Shown piece after piece: positions 1 to 10,291 of a DNA stretch of 27,155 nt. Numbering within the stretch: position 1 is the stretch's first letter; each line of letters starts with the position of its first letter. The position numbers and the translations under genes are program-made. The stretch is from Pigoraptor chileana (lineage: Eukaryota; Opisthokonta; Filasterea). The notes under the pieces are model-generated. The model did no database searches, had not been told where the DNA came from, and saw only the letters and a list, made by a program, of their open reading frames with translations. The stretch spans positions 8,600 through 35,754 of the forward strand of contig CALSCR010002122.1 of assembly GCA_943704495.1 (NCBI GenBank), read 5' to 3'.

Positions 1-54
1 CCCCCCCCCCCCCCCCCTCTCATGCAATAGTGCGCACTAACACTGCAAATGCAC

Positions 55-3000
55 CCACTGAAAGTATCGGGAGCGGAAGGGCTCGTGACCGGGGAGTCCC
101 ACCGTGCACTGTGTGTACAGCAACGCGTAGTCGGATGCAGTGCACGGCCGCATAGGGTCACAACTGCAAAATTCAAAATTCAACAGGAGCGGTGATGTCA
201 ACGCAAACACATACCACCGCATCAACATACGATGAATGCGGCAATAGGTTGCAATCGCATACCTGCCTGTGTGTCGAGCAAACGCCAACCACACAGATAT
301 TGGACGCAAAAGCAACGAACAAACACAATTTTCAAAGTGTGCAGGGCGCCATTTGAAAACCCACGATTTTGCTCCTGGCGGCGCAAATGTTCCCATGCCA
401 CATGGCTTGCACTGCGTGGACCCGTAAGCATTCGCAGAGGTGAACCAGTCGCATTTGTCGCACGTGCTCGCATTGTAGTTGCCAGTGTACGACCCTGGTG
501 CACACAGCGCGCATCTGCACGTGTGTGCGTGCCGTGCATGCGTGCGTGCGCGTGTGTGAGTGAGTGAGTTGTGTGCGTGCGTGCGTATTTGTGTGCGTGT
601 GTGCGCGTGCGAGGAGGGGCTTTGAGTATGCGCCATGCCAATAGAACATCGATACAGTTATGCAACACCAGAGCACGCTTTCTAAGGTGCGACCGCAAGA
701 CGCACCTGTCTTCAGTCGCAAATGTCGTCCCGATCACCTCAATGCGGCGAATGACGGCCGTGTCCAGACCGGCGCTCTGTGTCTCGTCCTTTGAGAACTG
801 CCACTTAAAGGTGTGCAGGCCCGGTGCAAGCCTGATCGTGTTGGTTGTGTGTAAGGATAGAGTGCGCATTTTTGTGGGAGCATGACGATTAAATACCCGG
901 CGAATAACAACACAACACCCCGGAGACACCCAGAGACACAACGTTCCGGCCTGCAACAACAAACAACAAACAACAAACAACAAACAACAAACAACAAACA
1001 ACAAACAACAAACAACAAACAACAAACAACGCACCACTGGCTAAAGGTTCCAGCGCCCGCCGATACGAACGGAAGCACTTCAGCCTCGTCAATTTTGAAG
1101 GAAAACCCGTCGCATTTGACGGTTGGACACCTTTCTGCGTCAACGGCGTACTCAAACACAATCTGCAGGTGCAGTGTGACACAAAAAGGGTGTGTGTGTG
1201 TGGTGTGTGCGCGTGTGTGAGAGTGTGTGAGAGTGTGCGAGAGTGTCTTTGTGTGTGATGCATCAAACGCAATACACATTGGCGTTGCGGGCATCAAGCA
1301 TCAGAGACCGCAAACAACGCACTCGCAATCGAAAAGCCACATAGATGTGGAATTCAAATGAATTCAAATCACGCTACCCAAAATGGCACCCACAATCCGA
1401 CACAAAGAAAGCAAAGACACCCCAGCTGCGGCGTCGGTCAGCAGGGGACGCACCTTGTTGGTTTTCCCAGGGAGGACAAAGTGTGCCGAGTGCACAAGCG
1501 TAGACACAATGTTGTGCTCAAGTCTGTTGTCGCCCGAGTAGAGGCCGGTGCCGTCCTCCGTGGGCCTCCAACTGCAGGAATATCAACAATGCGCCATACC
1601 AACTATACTCAGAGCACGTGACTGATAGACCGAAAGCAACTCGACACATCTGCCAGAGTACAAGCCCAAAATTTACGCCGCGCACTCCCTCACAATCACA
1701 CAGCTCCACACCACTCGCGCAAACAGCAACTTGCAAACAGCAAAAAAGGGCGGGCGGGCCAGCCACTCACGTGTCACACGCAGTCGTCCTGCGACTGTCT
1801 TTTTGTTCGCATATCGTGAAGAATCCAGGCGGCAGCGCATCGAAATTGGTGTAAGCAGCGCCGGGGCCAGGGCTGTAGTGGCCGGGCGTGCACAGACTGC
1901 ACCCGGTCGCTGCAAAGGGGAGATATTTGCCCCCATCGCACGTGATGTTGCATGGCAAGCCGGTCACCTGCAGTGAGGTTAGGGTTGCAGTAGGGTTGAT
2001 CGAAGGAGTCAGCTTGGATGGGGATACACGGACAGCTACCAACGCAACACACCATCTGACATCCGAGACATGCACACACACTGAATTCAGGACGTTCACA
2101 CTGAGATGTGGGATTCAATGCAACGATCAATGACGTAGGTGATTCGCCATGAGCTCCACAAAAAAGACAGACAAAAAGCAAGGAAAAGACCGAGCCCTTC
2201 AGTACTCAAAACGGCAAAAGCTCATCGATCCAACAGAAAATAAGAGTGCGAACTAACGATGGCAATCCAACAGCAGTGCCAAATGCAAAAGACAAGCGGA
2301 ATCAAATCGCTGCAATAATCGGCGGGAATCAATTCAGCGTCAGCTGAGAGACATTGGTGATACTTGCTGGCGAGGGCTGCGACACGGACGCCTTGTTTGA
2401 GGGATTGCACTTTCCCGACAGATAATACACGGCGGTGCGCGTGTTTGATGTCTGCGCAACGCGAAGCACAGCAAAGTATTGGAGAAACAACATCGGTCAT
2501 CAGATTAAAAGATCACACGCCAAAACAAACATTAAAACAGACACAGTTGATTTGAAGCAAAATGTGGCAGCAACCGCTTATCAGCCGGCAAAGCTCCCTC
2601 CCGCTCCTCCCTTACCTTGTTGCATGGAAGATACATACCGACATAATCGGAGATTGCGCACGGCGTGGTTGTATCTGGAGGAAACAAACACGTGACAAGA
2701 CAAATAAATTGCGAGCGAAACTGTCGCACACCCGCTTCCAACTGGGACCGCAATTCATCATTCAACGAGGTGAAATGACAGGGCCCCACAAACACCATAC
2801 AAACACGCAACACACCAACTGAGGCCGAATGAAGCGACCATTTCAGGTTCAGCCACCAAAGGGCCACCACACGGGGTCGCAGAGGCACACACACACATGT
2901 AGTGAGCACATAAGCGCACACACAGGTAGTGAGCAAATAAGCACACACACACGTGGTGAGCACATAAGCACACACACATGTAGTGAGCACATAAGCACAC

Positions 3001-4105
3001 CCTTGTTCTCTGAAACAGCGTGCCACAATCGAGTGGCATTTGTGGCACTCGAGTAGCTCACCCGCGTCATCGGAATGCACGATGGGACACGCGGCGGGAT
3101 CAACCCATTCCAGAGTCAGATAACAGCCGTCATACGAATCGGTCACCTCCGGGGCTGCAGCCTGCTCTCAGATGTATATAAAAGCACAAACGCGGTTGAG
3201 TTTGAAGCCATACCGGCAACGCACATAGCACAGACGCGTGCGTGAATTCGATACCACCAGCAGGGTGCTATGTACATGGCGGGTGGGAGTCCATGCATGT
3301 GCACACGATGATCCTTCCAAGGGGCTAAAGTGCGCAGCATGACGGCACGTACCTATGAGCACAAACGAGCACTCCCCAATCACAACTAACTAAGCTCAAG
3401 AACAAACAACTCACTCGTCCGCCGTCGCAAAGAAATTTGACTTCAGTCTGCCGGAATCGCTTTCCATCGCAAAGCACATTGCTGTGGTAGATTACGGTGA
3501 GAACAGTGGCTGCATTGCGATTCACACAGCTTGTAAGCAAGGAATAAGATGCGCTACATAGCCAAGCAGTCTGTCCCCAACTGACCACAGCGTTCGCTTA
3601 ACACAAGACCAATAACAAGCAGACCATCAGACATACATGTGGTCACTTTGACTTCGACGTTGTCGAATTGTCCCTGGGGCAGCGGAACGCCAAGATCAGT
3701 CTCGTACGCAATGGCCGCCGCATTCTTGTCGAGGGTCGGCAGGCACGGATTAATTCGGAAGAAGTATGAGTTGCCGTGCTGATCAACCACGCCGTTGATC
3801 TCCCACTCCTCGCTTTAGGCACGATTTGAAATTCAAAGCAAACGGGTAAACAATCAGTGCACCAAGTCCGCATCACAGTCGAATCGACTTTACAATAGGA
3901 GCCCATGCTACCACCGTCAGAAATAACATCCAGAAGACAACCATCAGATAAGGACGCACCCAGCATTCCTTCCGAGGGTCGAGAGGTCGTAGTGCAGGCC
4001 GCCAGCAGTGAGATTACAGCTGAACAGCGCGTGCGCACTGCCAATGTTGCATACAACCACGGCAAGCGACACCAAGAGCAAAGAGGTGCATAGGGATCGC
4101 CCCAT
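55..4105 (-). CDS. ELAPOR-like: ELAPOR/EIG121 (KIAA1324, UPF0577) family receptor, N-terminal part, 12 exons
   Basis: Exon model on the minus strand: 4105-3960, 3812-3633, 3529-3415, 3161-3062, 2674-2616, 2451-2353, 1967-1771, 1571-1454, 1162-1035, 831-706, 514-365, 163-55; all phases agree and give about 509 residues before the window edge. A signal peptide (about residues 1-26) is followed by an MRH-like domain (to about residue 180: YDLSTL, YFFRINPC, EVKFLCD, GCYLTLEW, PAACP). Then come a PC-x-x-SDY module, the GLPCNITCDGGKYL region, a cysteine repeat with DALPPGF, a lectin-like stretch (WRPTEDGTGLYSGDN, IVFEYAVD, LHTFKWQF, IRRIEVIG), GCC2/GCC3-type repeats (CAPGSYTG, CDKC, CKPC) and a second PC-TASDY module. 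From the SDY module onward the order matches my memory of human ELAPOR1/2, a single-pass endosome/lysosome protein linked to autophagy. The C-terminal part and membrane segment lie outside the window. The 3633 and 2353 borders are the least certain (weak donors GTCTGA and GTCTCT). Confidence 0.85.
953..1030. repeat. Heptanucleotide microsatellite (CAACAAA)n
   Basis: About 11 copies of a 7-bp unit, nearly perfect, lie in the intron at 832-1034 of the ELAPOR-like gene. On the gene's strand the array starts within about 4 bases of the GTGCGT donor and reads TTTGTTG repeated. It takes up more than a third of that intron. Confidence 0.95.
2891..3000. repeat. 27-bp minisatellite, four units, within an ELAPOR-like intron
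   Basis: Units begin at 2899, 2926, 2953 and 2980 (spacing exactly 27). Each contains GTAGTGAGCACATAAGC or a close variant followed by a CA tract. The unit length is a multiple of three, so on the minus strand it stays open and would read as a nine-residue repeat (CAYVLTTCV). It lies in the intron 2675-3061, which is itself 387 nt and stop-free in the gene's frame. Confidence 0.9.
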
Positions 4106-4708
4106 CTTGATCTTCAAGGAAGCGCAAGATACGCGGGCAGTCGAAGCGGATTTGGCGCGAGATGCATGCACACGTGCAATCAACCAAAGATAAGAGACTA
4201 TTATACTGGCGAAGACAAAAATGCTAATAAGCGTCCCACTTAATTGTTCCCACCATTACGTTGCTGCTCTCATGGCGTCGTGTGCCTCCGCATGTGTCTG
4301 TGTGTGGAATGATCTGCTCGGCTGAGTGCGTGACGGCAAATGTTTCAGCTGACCAACCCTTTCCATTGCGGGTCACGTGCTTATACGCCTTTGTGGCACG
4401 TGACTATATTCACGTGATCAACGATCGTGTGACGTCAGCACTCGCTGGACGTTTCAGTCAGGTCGGCAGTCGTCTACAAAGTCCTGAAAGTACAAAAAAA
4501 ACCAAAATATGTAAGCTCGCTGTTGCTAACTTCAGTGGCAGTTTCAGCTCTACATCCAGCCACAAGTGGAATTTTACAGACACACTCATTTTGAATGAAT
4601 CGTCTTGCGATCATCGAAGGCCATCTCTCGCACTCACAACACCCGACATCAACCCATTCTGCCGCTCAGGCTAACACACCGTCCGCACCAACGGCATCGC
4701 GAGTTGAA
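4106..4708. promoter_or_regulatory. Divergent promoter between the ELAPOR-like and ISOC genes, with E-box triplet and CRE
   Basis: This stretch separates two head-to-head genes. Three CACGTG E-boxes lie at 4374-4379 (GGTCACGTGC), 4397-4402 (GGCACGTGAC) and 4411-4416 (TTCACGTGAT), and a full palindromic CRE (TGACGTCA) at 4430-4437. The E-box flanks resemble the CLEAR element (GTCACGTGAC) bound by TFEB/MITF-type bHLH-Zip factors. Factor identity is inferred. An in-frame upstream ATG at 4595 would add 38 residues to the ISOC protein, so part of this stretch could be coding. Confidence 0.6.
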
Positions 4709-6115
4709 ATGGCCGGCGCAGCACGTGCACTCGGCAAGATTGCCGCTGGATCGACATGCTTTTTCCTGTGCGACATGCAGGAGGCGTTCAGACCGTCCAT
4801 AAAGTATTACCCGGAAATCATTGCAGTCGCGCAGCGCATGCTCTCTGCAAGCCACAGTCTCAAGGTCCCTACCATTGTGACGGAGCAGGTGGGGCCTTGA
4901 CGGCGCTGCTGTGCCCATGCACATGCATCCAAATTGTTGAATCTCTTCTGTTTTTCGCGTGATTATTGTGACTGTGGAAACATGCCTGTTTCGTGTGTCG
5001 GTATGTATGGCTGAGACCTGTGTGGCGACAGAGCAGTCCGTTACATCGTCAGTCGTATTAGTTGTGCCGTTTTCACAGAATCATCGATGTCCAATAGCTC
5101 ATTCTCGCTCAACGCAATTTGCACACTCTACCGTGTCTACGATCTCCAGTATCCGAAAGGTTGGTCTTCGCTCACGCAGTTGAAACGGGGTGAAAGCACG
5201 CTGCGCTGCTGGCTTTTGTTTTTTTGCTTGATAGCCACGCATCACCAGGCGGTCTCTCATTCAAACAAAATCCTTTATGCACCAGGCCTCGGGAAAACTG
5301 TCAGCGAACTCGACGTTACGGGCATCCCCGTATTTTCAAAGACAAAGTTCTCGATGCTCACCAACGAAGTGCTTGACAAGATGAAGGATCTCGCGGAGGT
5401 CAAGTCGGTCGTTCTCTTTGGGATTGAGGCAAGTGTTTTGATTCAGGGCCAAACTCATGACCGCGCAGCAGTGTACCATTTTTTAGAATTATTTTTTATT
5501 GTTTTGCTCGTGATGATATTGTTTCGTGTGCTGTTTATCACCAGTTCTCACAATATTTTATGCATGCGTGTTTGTGCTGCGTGTGTGCGCGTGTGCAGTC
5601 GCACGTCTGTGTCCTGCAGACATGCATGGACCTCCTTGGCCACGGCTTTGACGTTCACATTCTCGTTGACGGCGTCTCGTCACGGAGCATGATCGACCGC
5701 GGCGTCGCTCTTGAGGTATGCACTGTTTATGTTCCGATGGCATCTTGCTTGTACCCAGCGTCCATCTTCTATCACTTGCGCCGCCACTAATGGCGGGATC
5801 AATGTGCATTTGTTGCATGGGGTGTGCGCTTGCTCTCTGCTGTTCACGCGCCCAAAATGGTTGTGGCGACTGCTTTGAGCACTTTGAAGTGGTGGTGAAT
5901 GTGACGGTGAATGCACTTCCTCTCGCACTCGCGCACTCTCGTGTCATTGCACTATCCTGCACGTGTGCAAACAGCGTATGAAGCAATCCGGGGCGTTCCT
6001 CACTACAAGCGAATCGCTGCTTTTCCAGTTGATGGGAGACGCGCGCCACCCCGGATTCAAGGACATCCAGTCGCTCGTCAAGTCGCCCTACCCACAGATC
6101 CCCCTCTTTCCGTGA
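4709..6115 (+). CDS. ISOC: ISOC1/2-type isochorismatase-like cysteine hydrolase, 4 exons
   Basis: Exons 4709-4888, 5249-5428, 5599-5715 and 5975-6115, all phase 0, give 205 residues, the length of human ISOC2. The family is the isochorismatase-like Asp-Lys-Cys hydrolase fold. The expected triad is visible: Asp22 in LCDMQEAF, Lys91 in FSKTKFSML and Cys124 in [11 protein letters not shown]. Other family blocks are [12 protein letters not shown] and [13 protein letters not shown]. The physiological substrate of ISOC proteins is not settled. Start 4709 gives the usual family N-terminus; an in-frame ATG at 4595 would add a Ser/Thr/His-rich extension. Intron 2 begins with GC (GAG|GCAAGT): only this junction keeps the spacing from GIE to the catalytic Cys seen in the family. 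The acceptor at 5249 leaves about eight extra residues before the APGLG block and could be slightly off. Confidence 0.95.
5429..5598 (+). other. GC-AG intron in the ISOC gene
   Basis: The donor GAG|GCAAGT at 5429 and acceptor GTGCAG at 5598 join GIE to SHVCVL with the exact residue spacing of human ISOC2 (GIEAQACIL). The next GT-based donor in the same phase would insert two residues before the catalytic Cys. Confidence 0.8.
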
Positions 6116-6200
6116 AGTCTGTGCCCCCAACAACGAAACCAAGGGGTACTGAGCGCCCAATATCCTGGGATGAAACACAACACAGCAACCGGAAGGATGG

Positions 6201-6206
6201 AATAAA
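6201..6206 (+). terminator. Poly(A) signal AATAAA for the ISOC gene
   Basis: A canonical AATAAA lies 85 nt after the ISOC stop codon on the same strand. Confidence 0.6.
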
Positions 6207-6604
6207 ATGGATAGCAAACCGCCCATTTTCTATTTGTTGACTCAAGTGTCCCTGCTCAAGTTCACTCGTTTTCCTATATACCTATTTGCTATCCAAAACA
6301 CACGCATGTAGTTGCGAAATGCCAGAAAAACGTTTAAAGCCTATTGATATTTCATGTTTGTTCAGCTTTTTGCTCGCATAATCGCCGCGGTTAACCCAAC
6401 GCACGCACACAACGCAGACGCACACAACGCACACGCTCACGCACACGCGCGCGTTCGCATAGACACACACAAACACACGCACACAGCCGCACACGTTAAC
6501 TTTTATCTCGTCTACGCAGCCAATTGTGGCAGACAATCTCAAGAGAAAGCGGCTTGAATCGGATGAGCCATCAGAGTAAAACCATCCAAAATGTTTCCAA
6601 TAAA
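6207..6604 (+). CDS. Tentative micro-gene; last exon 6520-6579 with stop and poly(A) signal
   Basis: The best-supported part is a terminal exon at 6520-6579. A pyrimidine-rich acceptor (TCTCGTCTACGCAG) is followed by an open frame PIVADNLKRKRLESDEPSE, a TAA stop at 6577, and AATAAA at 6599-6604 only 20 nt later. Two possible upstream exons keep phase 0: 6207-6245 (ATG, MDSKPPIFYLLTQ) and 6366-6389 (LFARIIAA, acceptor TTTGTTCAG, donor GCG|GTTAAC), which would give a 40-residue protein with a hydrophobic N-terminal half and a charged tail. The first donor (GTGTCC) is weak and I recognise no family. The terminal exon could instead be an alternative 3' end of ISOC transcripts. The intron between carries a CA-rich tract at 6396-6490. 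Confidence 0.25.
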
Positions 6605-6730
6605 GCCCCCGCAGTCCCAGTCCCTGCCCCGTCCAACAGAGATTTTGTGGGTTGTTCCGAGACAGCGGTTCTTCTCATCGCCTATTTGCAAAAACAGCGG
6701 AATTTTGCTGTTTCTGCACCGCTAAACCCA

Positions 6731-9407
6731 CTATGTTACGCGCGATATCTTGGCGTACGCCGACTTGGGCCGCTGCAGCTTCCCAGTGCTCCCGCCTCCC
6801 GTTCCTGACGCAAGCGCCGTCTGCTGCACATACGTCGTCGCTGCAGAGCCGTCCACAGCTTCCACCATCGATGCACGGCTCTGGTGCGCACTCTTCGGAC
6901 GCGCGACTTTTGTGCGGCGTGATGCGTTCGGACTGTCCGGTGGCGAAGGGGATTGCGTTGACGCACGCAACACCATGACGTCCTCGCTTCCCTTGTACAC
7001 GTGACCATCCTCCCCAAAGAGACCGACTTCTCTGCCGCGCGTGGCAACAACAGTGTCGCCCGAGCTTGTCTCCATCCTACAATTGCAATGGAAGTCCGTC
7101 AATCCAACGTTACAACGTGGCAAAAATATACAAGACATGCCATCTAACTAGGCAAAGGATGCAATGAAACCACATGGACTTCAAAGTCCCACACACTCAC
7201 GCACGACACACCTCACTGCACACGCAAGCACGCACACACTTATATGTCCACATCACACATCATACAGTCACCATACACACACACCCTCACACATACACCG
7301 CGCACACACGCACGCACGCGCACCTGAATGCTTCTGTCTGGGCGCCAGCAAGGGTTGGCGTTACTCTGTCGCAAGTGAGGCAGCGGTAGTGTCGTCGGCC
7401 CGCCGCAGCAGTGCCCGTACCCACGTCGCCCAAGGCAAGCGGACTGAATTCGGCAGCCATCATTTGCAACTGTGCGGCAGAGAAGAGAGGAAAGAGTTGT
7501 GTCAGGCGTGGACACGCGAGCAAATTCAGAGGCACAAACTTGATGCACCTCTCCATGGAACACACTGAAGCAACGCGGCAACAAAATCGAAAAGAAGAAG
7601 AAAAAAAGCATCGCATAGAATAAATGTTGTTTCATTTGCGTCGAACTCTCACTCGCCAATCCGTATTTGCGCAAGCGTTGTCTAAACACGAGTACACACG
7701 AGAAGACCACAAAAAGATCCCACACAACCAACGCACCTTCAACTTGTCCAGATCCTCTTTCTTTGCATACTGGTACATCTTGCCCATTTGGCCGAGAATT
7801 TCATCGAATCGCTTATCGCAGTAGTTTCTCTCCGCAGCCTTTGCCGACAAATTGGCAAATCTGCGCGAATTTAAGTGAGCAGATGTGCCGAGAACAGCGT
7901 CGATAGCGAGGGTGCGAGAGAGTGGTGTGCGAAGAAAGTTAGATAAAGGGGCGGATGCAACAGCTGTTGGAGTGCAGACGGCCACATTACACAGTTCACC
8001 CGAACAGCAAAAAGATCCGCCGCAATGCAACAATGCAAGCAGCGCTGTCACAGACGTTCCAAGGCAGCAGCCGGCAACACGGAATACCCCGGCCTGTGTC
8101 TGTTTGACACAGTGGCGAACGCTCAATCCATCAAACAGCGCATCCACCGCTGTGGATCTTACTCACCCGAGGTTGAAGTTCTCTATCTGTTTCATGACCC
8201 CGACTATCTCCTTGTCGTGCTTCTTTGTCTGCGCCATCAGTCGAGTTATTTGCTTCACTGCCTCTCCCACATCGCCCATCCGTTTCTTAATGTCATCCTA
8301 CAAAAGAAGAAAAAAGTTGCCCAAGAATCGATGGGAGGGATTAATAAAAAATTGAAAACATATTTGCCAAATAGTGACATGCAGCAGCAATTAAATTCAG
8401 TGCGATTAGAAAAACCCACCACAGTGTACTTGAGTGTGTCCCCGTCCATAAATTTGACCCTCTTTTCGAGCGAATCTACCGTCGAAAACGTGGCCTGTAG
8501 CTTCTGCTGCATGCTTGCCTGAAAGTCGACGTCAATCGTCGAGATAACTGTCTTGATCGTCAAGACCTCCGACTGTCGCAACAGCACGGCAGCACAAATT
8601 GGGGCACATTCAGAGACATTCGTCGTAAGCATCTCACTCGGCAAATACGCATGCGTCAGATTCGGCACAAAACTAGAAACTCAACAATAGCAGCGTCCTT
8701 TTCTGAAAAACACTTTGTTCCCGCTAAAGACGGCCAAAGACACGTTTTCCCACATGAAATGAAAGGATCCATTCACACCCACCTTAATGTCGGCCACACT
8801 GCCCTGCAACTCCTTGATGAGGACGTCTTGCCGTTGTACATCCTTTGATGTGAACCACAGCAGTACAAAACATTAGCGGGGTTCTTTGTAGGGCGAGGTG
8901 CATATATTTTTTGCCCAGTGTGGGTATTGCAGGATGGCACGTCGGGAAGGAGCAAAAATAACACACCTTCACAATGTCCTTGAGATTATCGATGTCGCGC
9001 TCAAACGTCTTGATGAGCGCATCCCGCTGTTGCACTTCTCGTTCCAACCGAGAAGTCTGCCAAACGAAGAAACAGAGGGCAGAACGCAGCGAGAGGATCT
9101 CGATTAGATCGATTCTCCCCCGAGAACTTTTGTTTTACACCCCAGCAAACCCACACAGACATACTGAACAAATGAGCAATAACGGCAGCACTTGGATCCG
9201 ACAATTTGAGGCACATACCTTCTCAACCTGCGTTCCAAGGAGTCTTACAATATCCTGCAGCACGTTGCCAAGCTGTGGCGAGAACTTTGACACAGCTTCG
9301 AGGGCGAGCATGTCGATTTGCCCAATGATTGAGGGGTCGTACGGGGACGGCCCCACCTTCTTCCAGTCATTTGCAGCATTCGAAGATTTTAGTCCAAACG
9401 AATCCAT
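6731..9407 (-). CDS. QRICH2-like: QRICH2-like DUF4795 coiled-coil protein, 8 exons
   Basis: Exons on the minus strand: 9407-9219, 9056-8967, 8842-8783, 8572-8420, 8297-8167, 7860-7737, 7469-7324, 7076-6731; phases agree and give 412 residues. Residues about 60-250 are heptad-rich and helical (EREVQQRDALIKTFERDI, KKHDKEIVGVMKQIENF, RFDEILGQMGKMYQYAKK). These are followed by RRHYRCLTCDR with a CxxC pair at 279/282, then LFGEDGHVYKG (317-327) and two RPKSA motifs near the C-terminus. The order coiled coil, HCLSCDR-like CxxC, DGHVY matches the DUF4795 region of vertebrate QRICH2 and C16orf96, here without the glutamine-rich part. QRICH2 is needed for sperm flagella, so an axonemal role is likely. 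An in-frame ATG at 9464 could extend the N-terminus by 19 residues. It is convergent with the tentative micro-gene. Confidence 0.85.
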
Positions 9408-10291
9408 GGCACCCGCTGTTGTTCTAACTGTTGCCGGGAAGCGTTGAGAGGGGGTGCGAGGCACAAAGCAACCACGATCTGTACTGCGGCGACGGCGTCA
9501 GAGCGCACGTGCCCACCCTGCCGTGCGCACACCCTCGAGGTGCGACGGGATGCAATGTGTGCCCGATTCAGACAGAGTAGCTTTGTCCCACTAGAGGCAA
9601 GTCGCCATGCTTAGGGGAGAATTTGTGGCTCTCTTTTTTGACAATCCCACCCACTTCTAACAAATGACCCAACCGGTTTCAGAGTGCCACCAAAAACTGG
9701 CTGGCAATCAACCACCACAAAAACACCACTATGATTGCGGCGAAAGGCCCAAAAGTGAGTTGGATTCAAGTGCATATAACTGCTATGGGTGTATGCTGAT
9801 ATGTGGGCTCTGTCCTTGTGTGTCTTCTCAATCAGCGATGCGAATCAGGAGCCTGCATGGAAAAATACGCAGAACCTTCTCCACTCCGGTGTACAGTTGC
9901 ACCGCATCATGGTAGCCCGTATTTTTGGATGAAGCCCAGTTGCCATAGGGATTTGGTCACGTGGTACCATCACGTGACATTTGGATTCAGGCCGAAGCCG
10001 GTGCCACCCGTCAGACCACAGTGCGCAAGACTCCACTAATCTTACCGTGCAGAGAACAGAGTTAAGATCGCTCACGTGCGCGCTGACTACAGTACTCTTG
10101 CCGCGGTGGTAATCCCAATTGTAATTCGTGCAAACTGGATTGCTCAAGAGAAACTCGATCAAATCTCCCTTGTCCCCCTCAATATAAACATGCCCTCAGC
10201 TCGCAACATTTTTGCGATGCCCTGACTTTTTAATAAGTAGACAGTGAAATCAAAGTATTAAACTGAATTGTTTCACCTTCCCGTTGTGACA
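9408..10291. promoter_or_regulatory. Intergenic region upstream of the QRICH2-like gene, with paired E-boxes
   Basis: No convincing gene is visible here. Two CACGTG E-boxes at 9958-9963 and 9971-9976 form a near-palindrome around a central GGTACC. A third CACGTG lies at 10073-10078. On the minus strand, ATTAAA at 10234-10229 lies about 60 nt past the GMF stop and could be its poly(A) signal. The rest shows only short unconvincing open frames. Confidence 0.45.

Noticed and set aside
222-1297. Long minus-strand frames with repeated VVCCLLF
   Set aside because: They are translations of the heptanucleotide array running across an intron; only the 706-831 and 1035-1162 pieces fit the ELAPOR family.
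9845-10162. 105-codon minus-strand frame upstream of the QRICH2-like gene
   Set aside because: Biased composition, no motif, contains the E-box palindrome; most likely chance.
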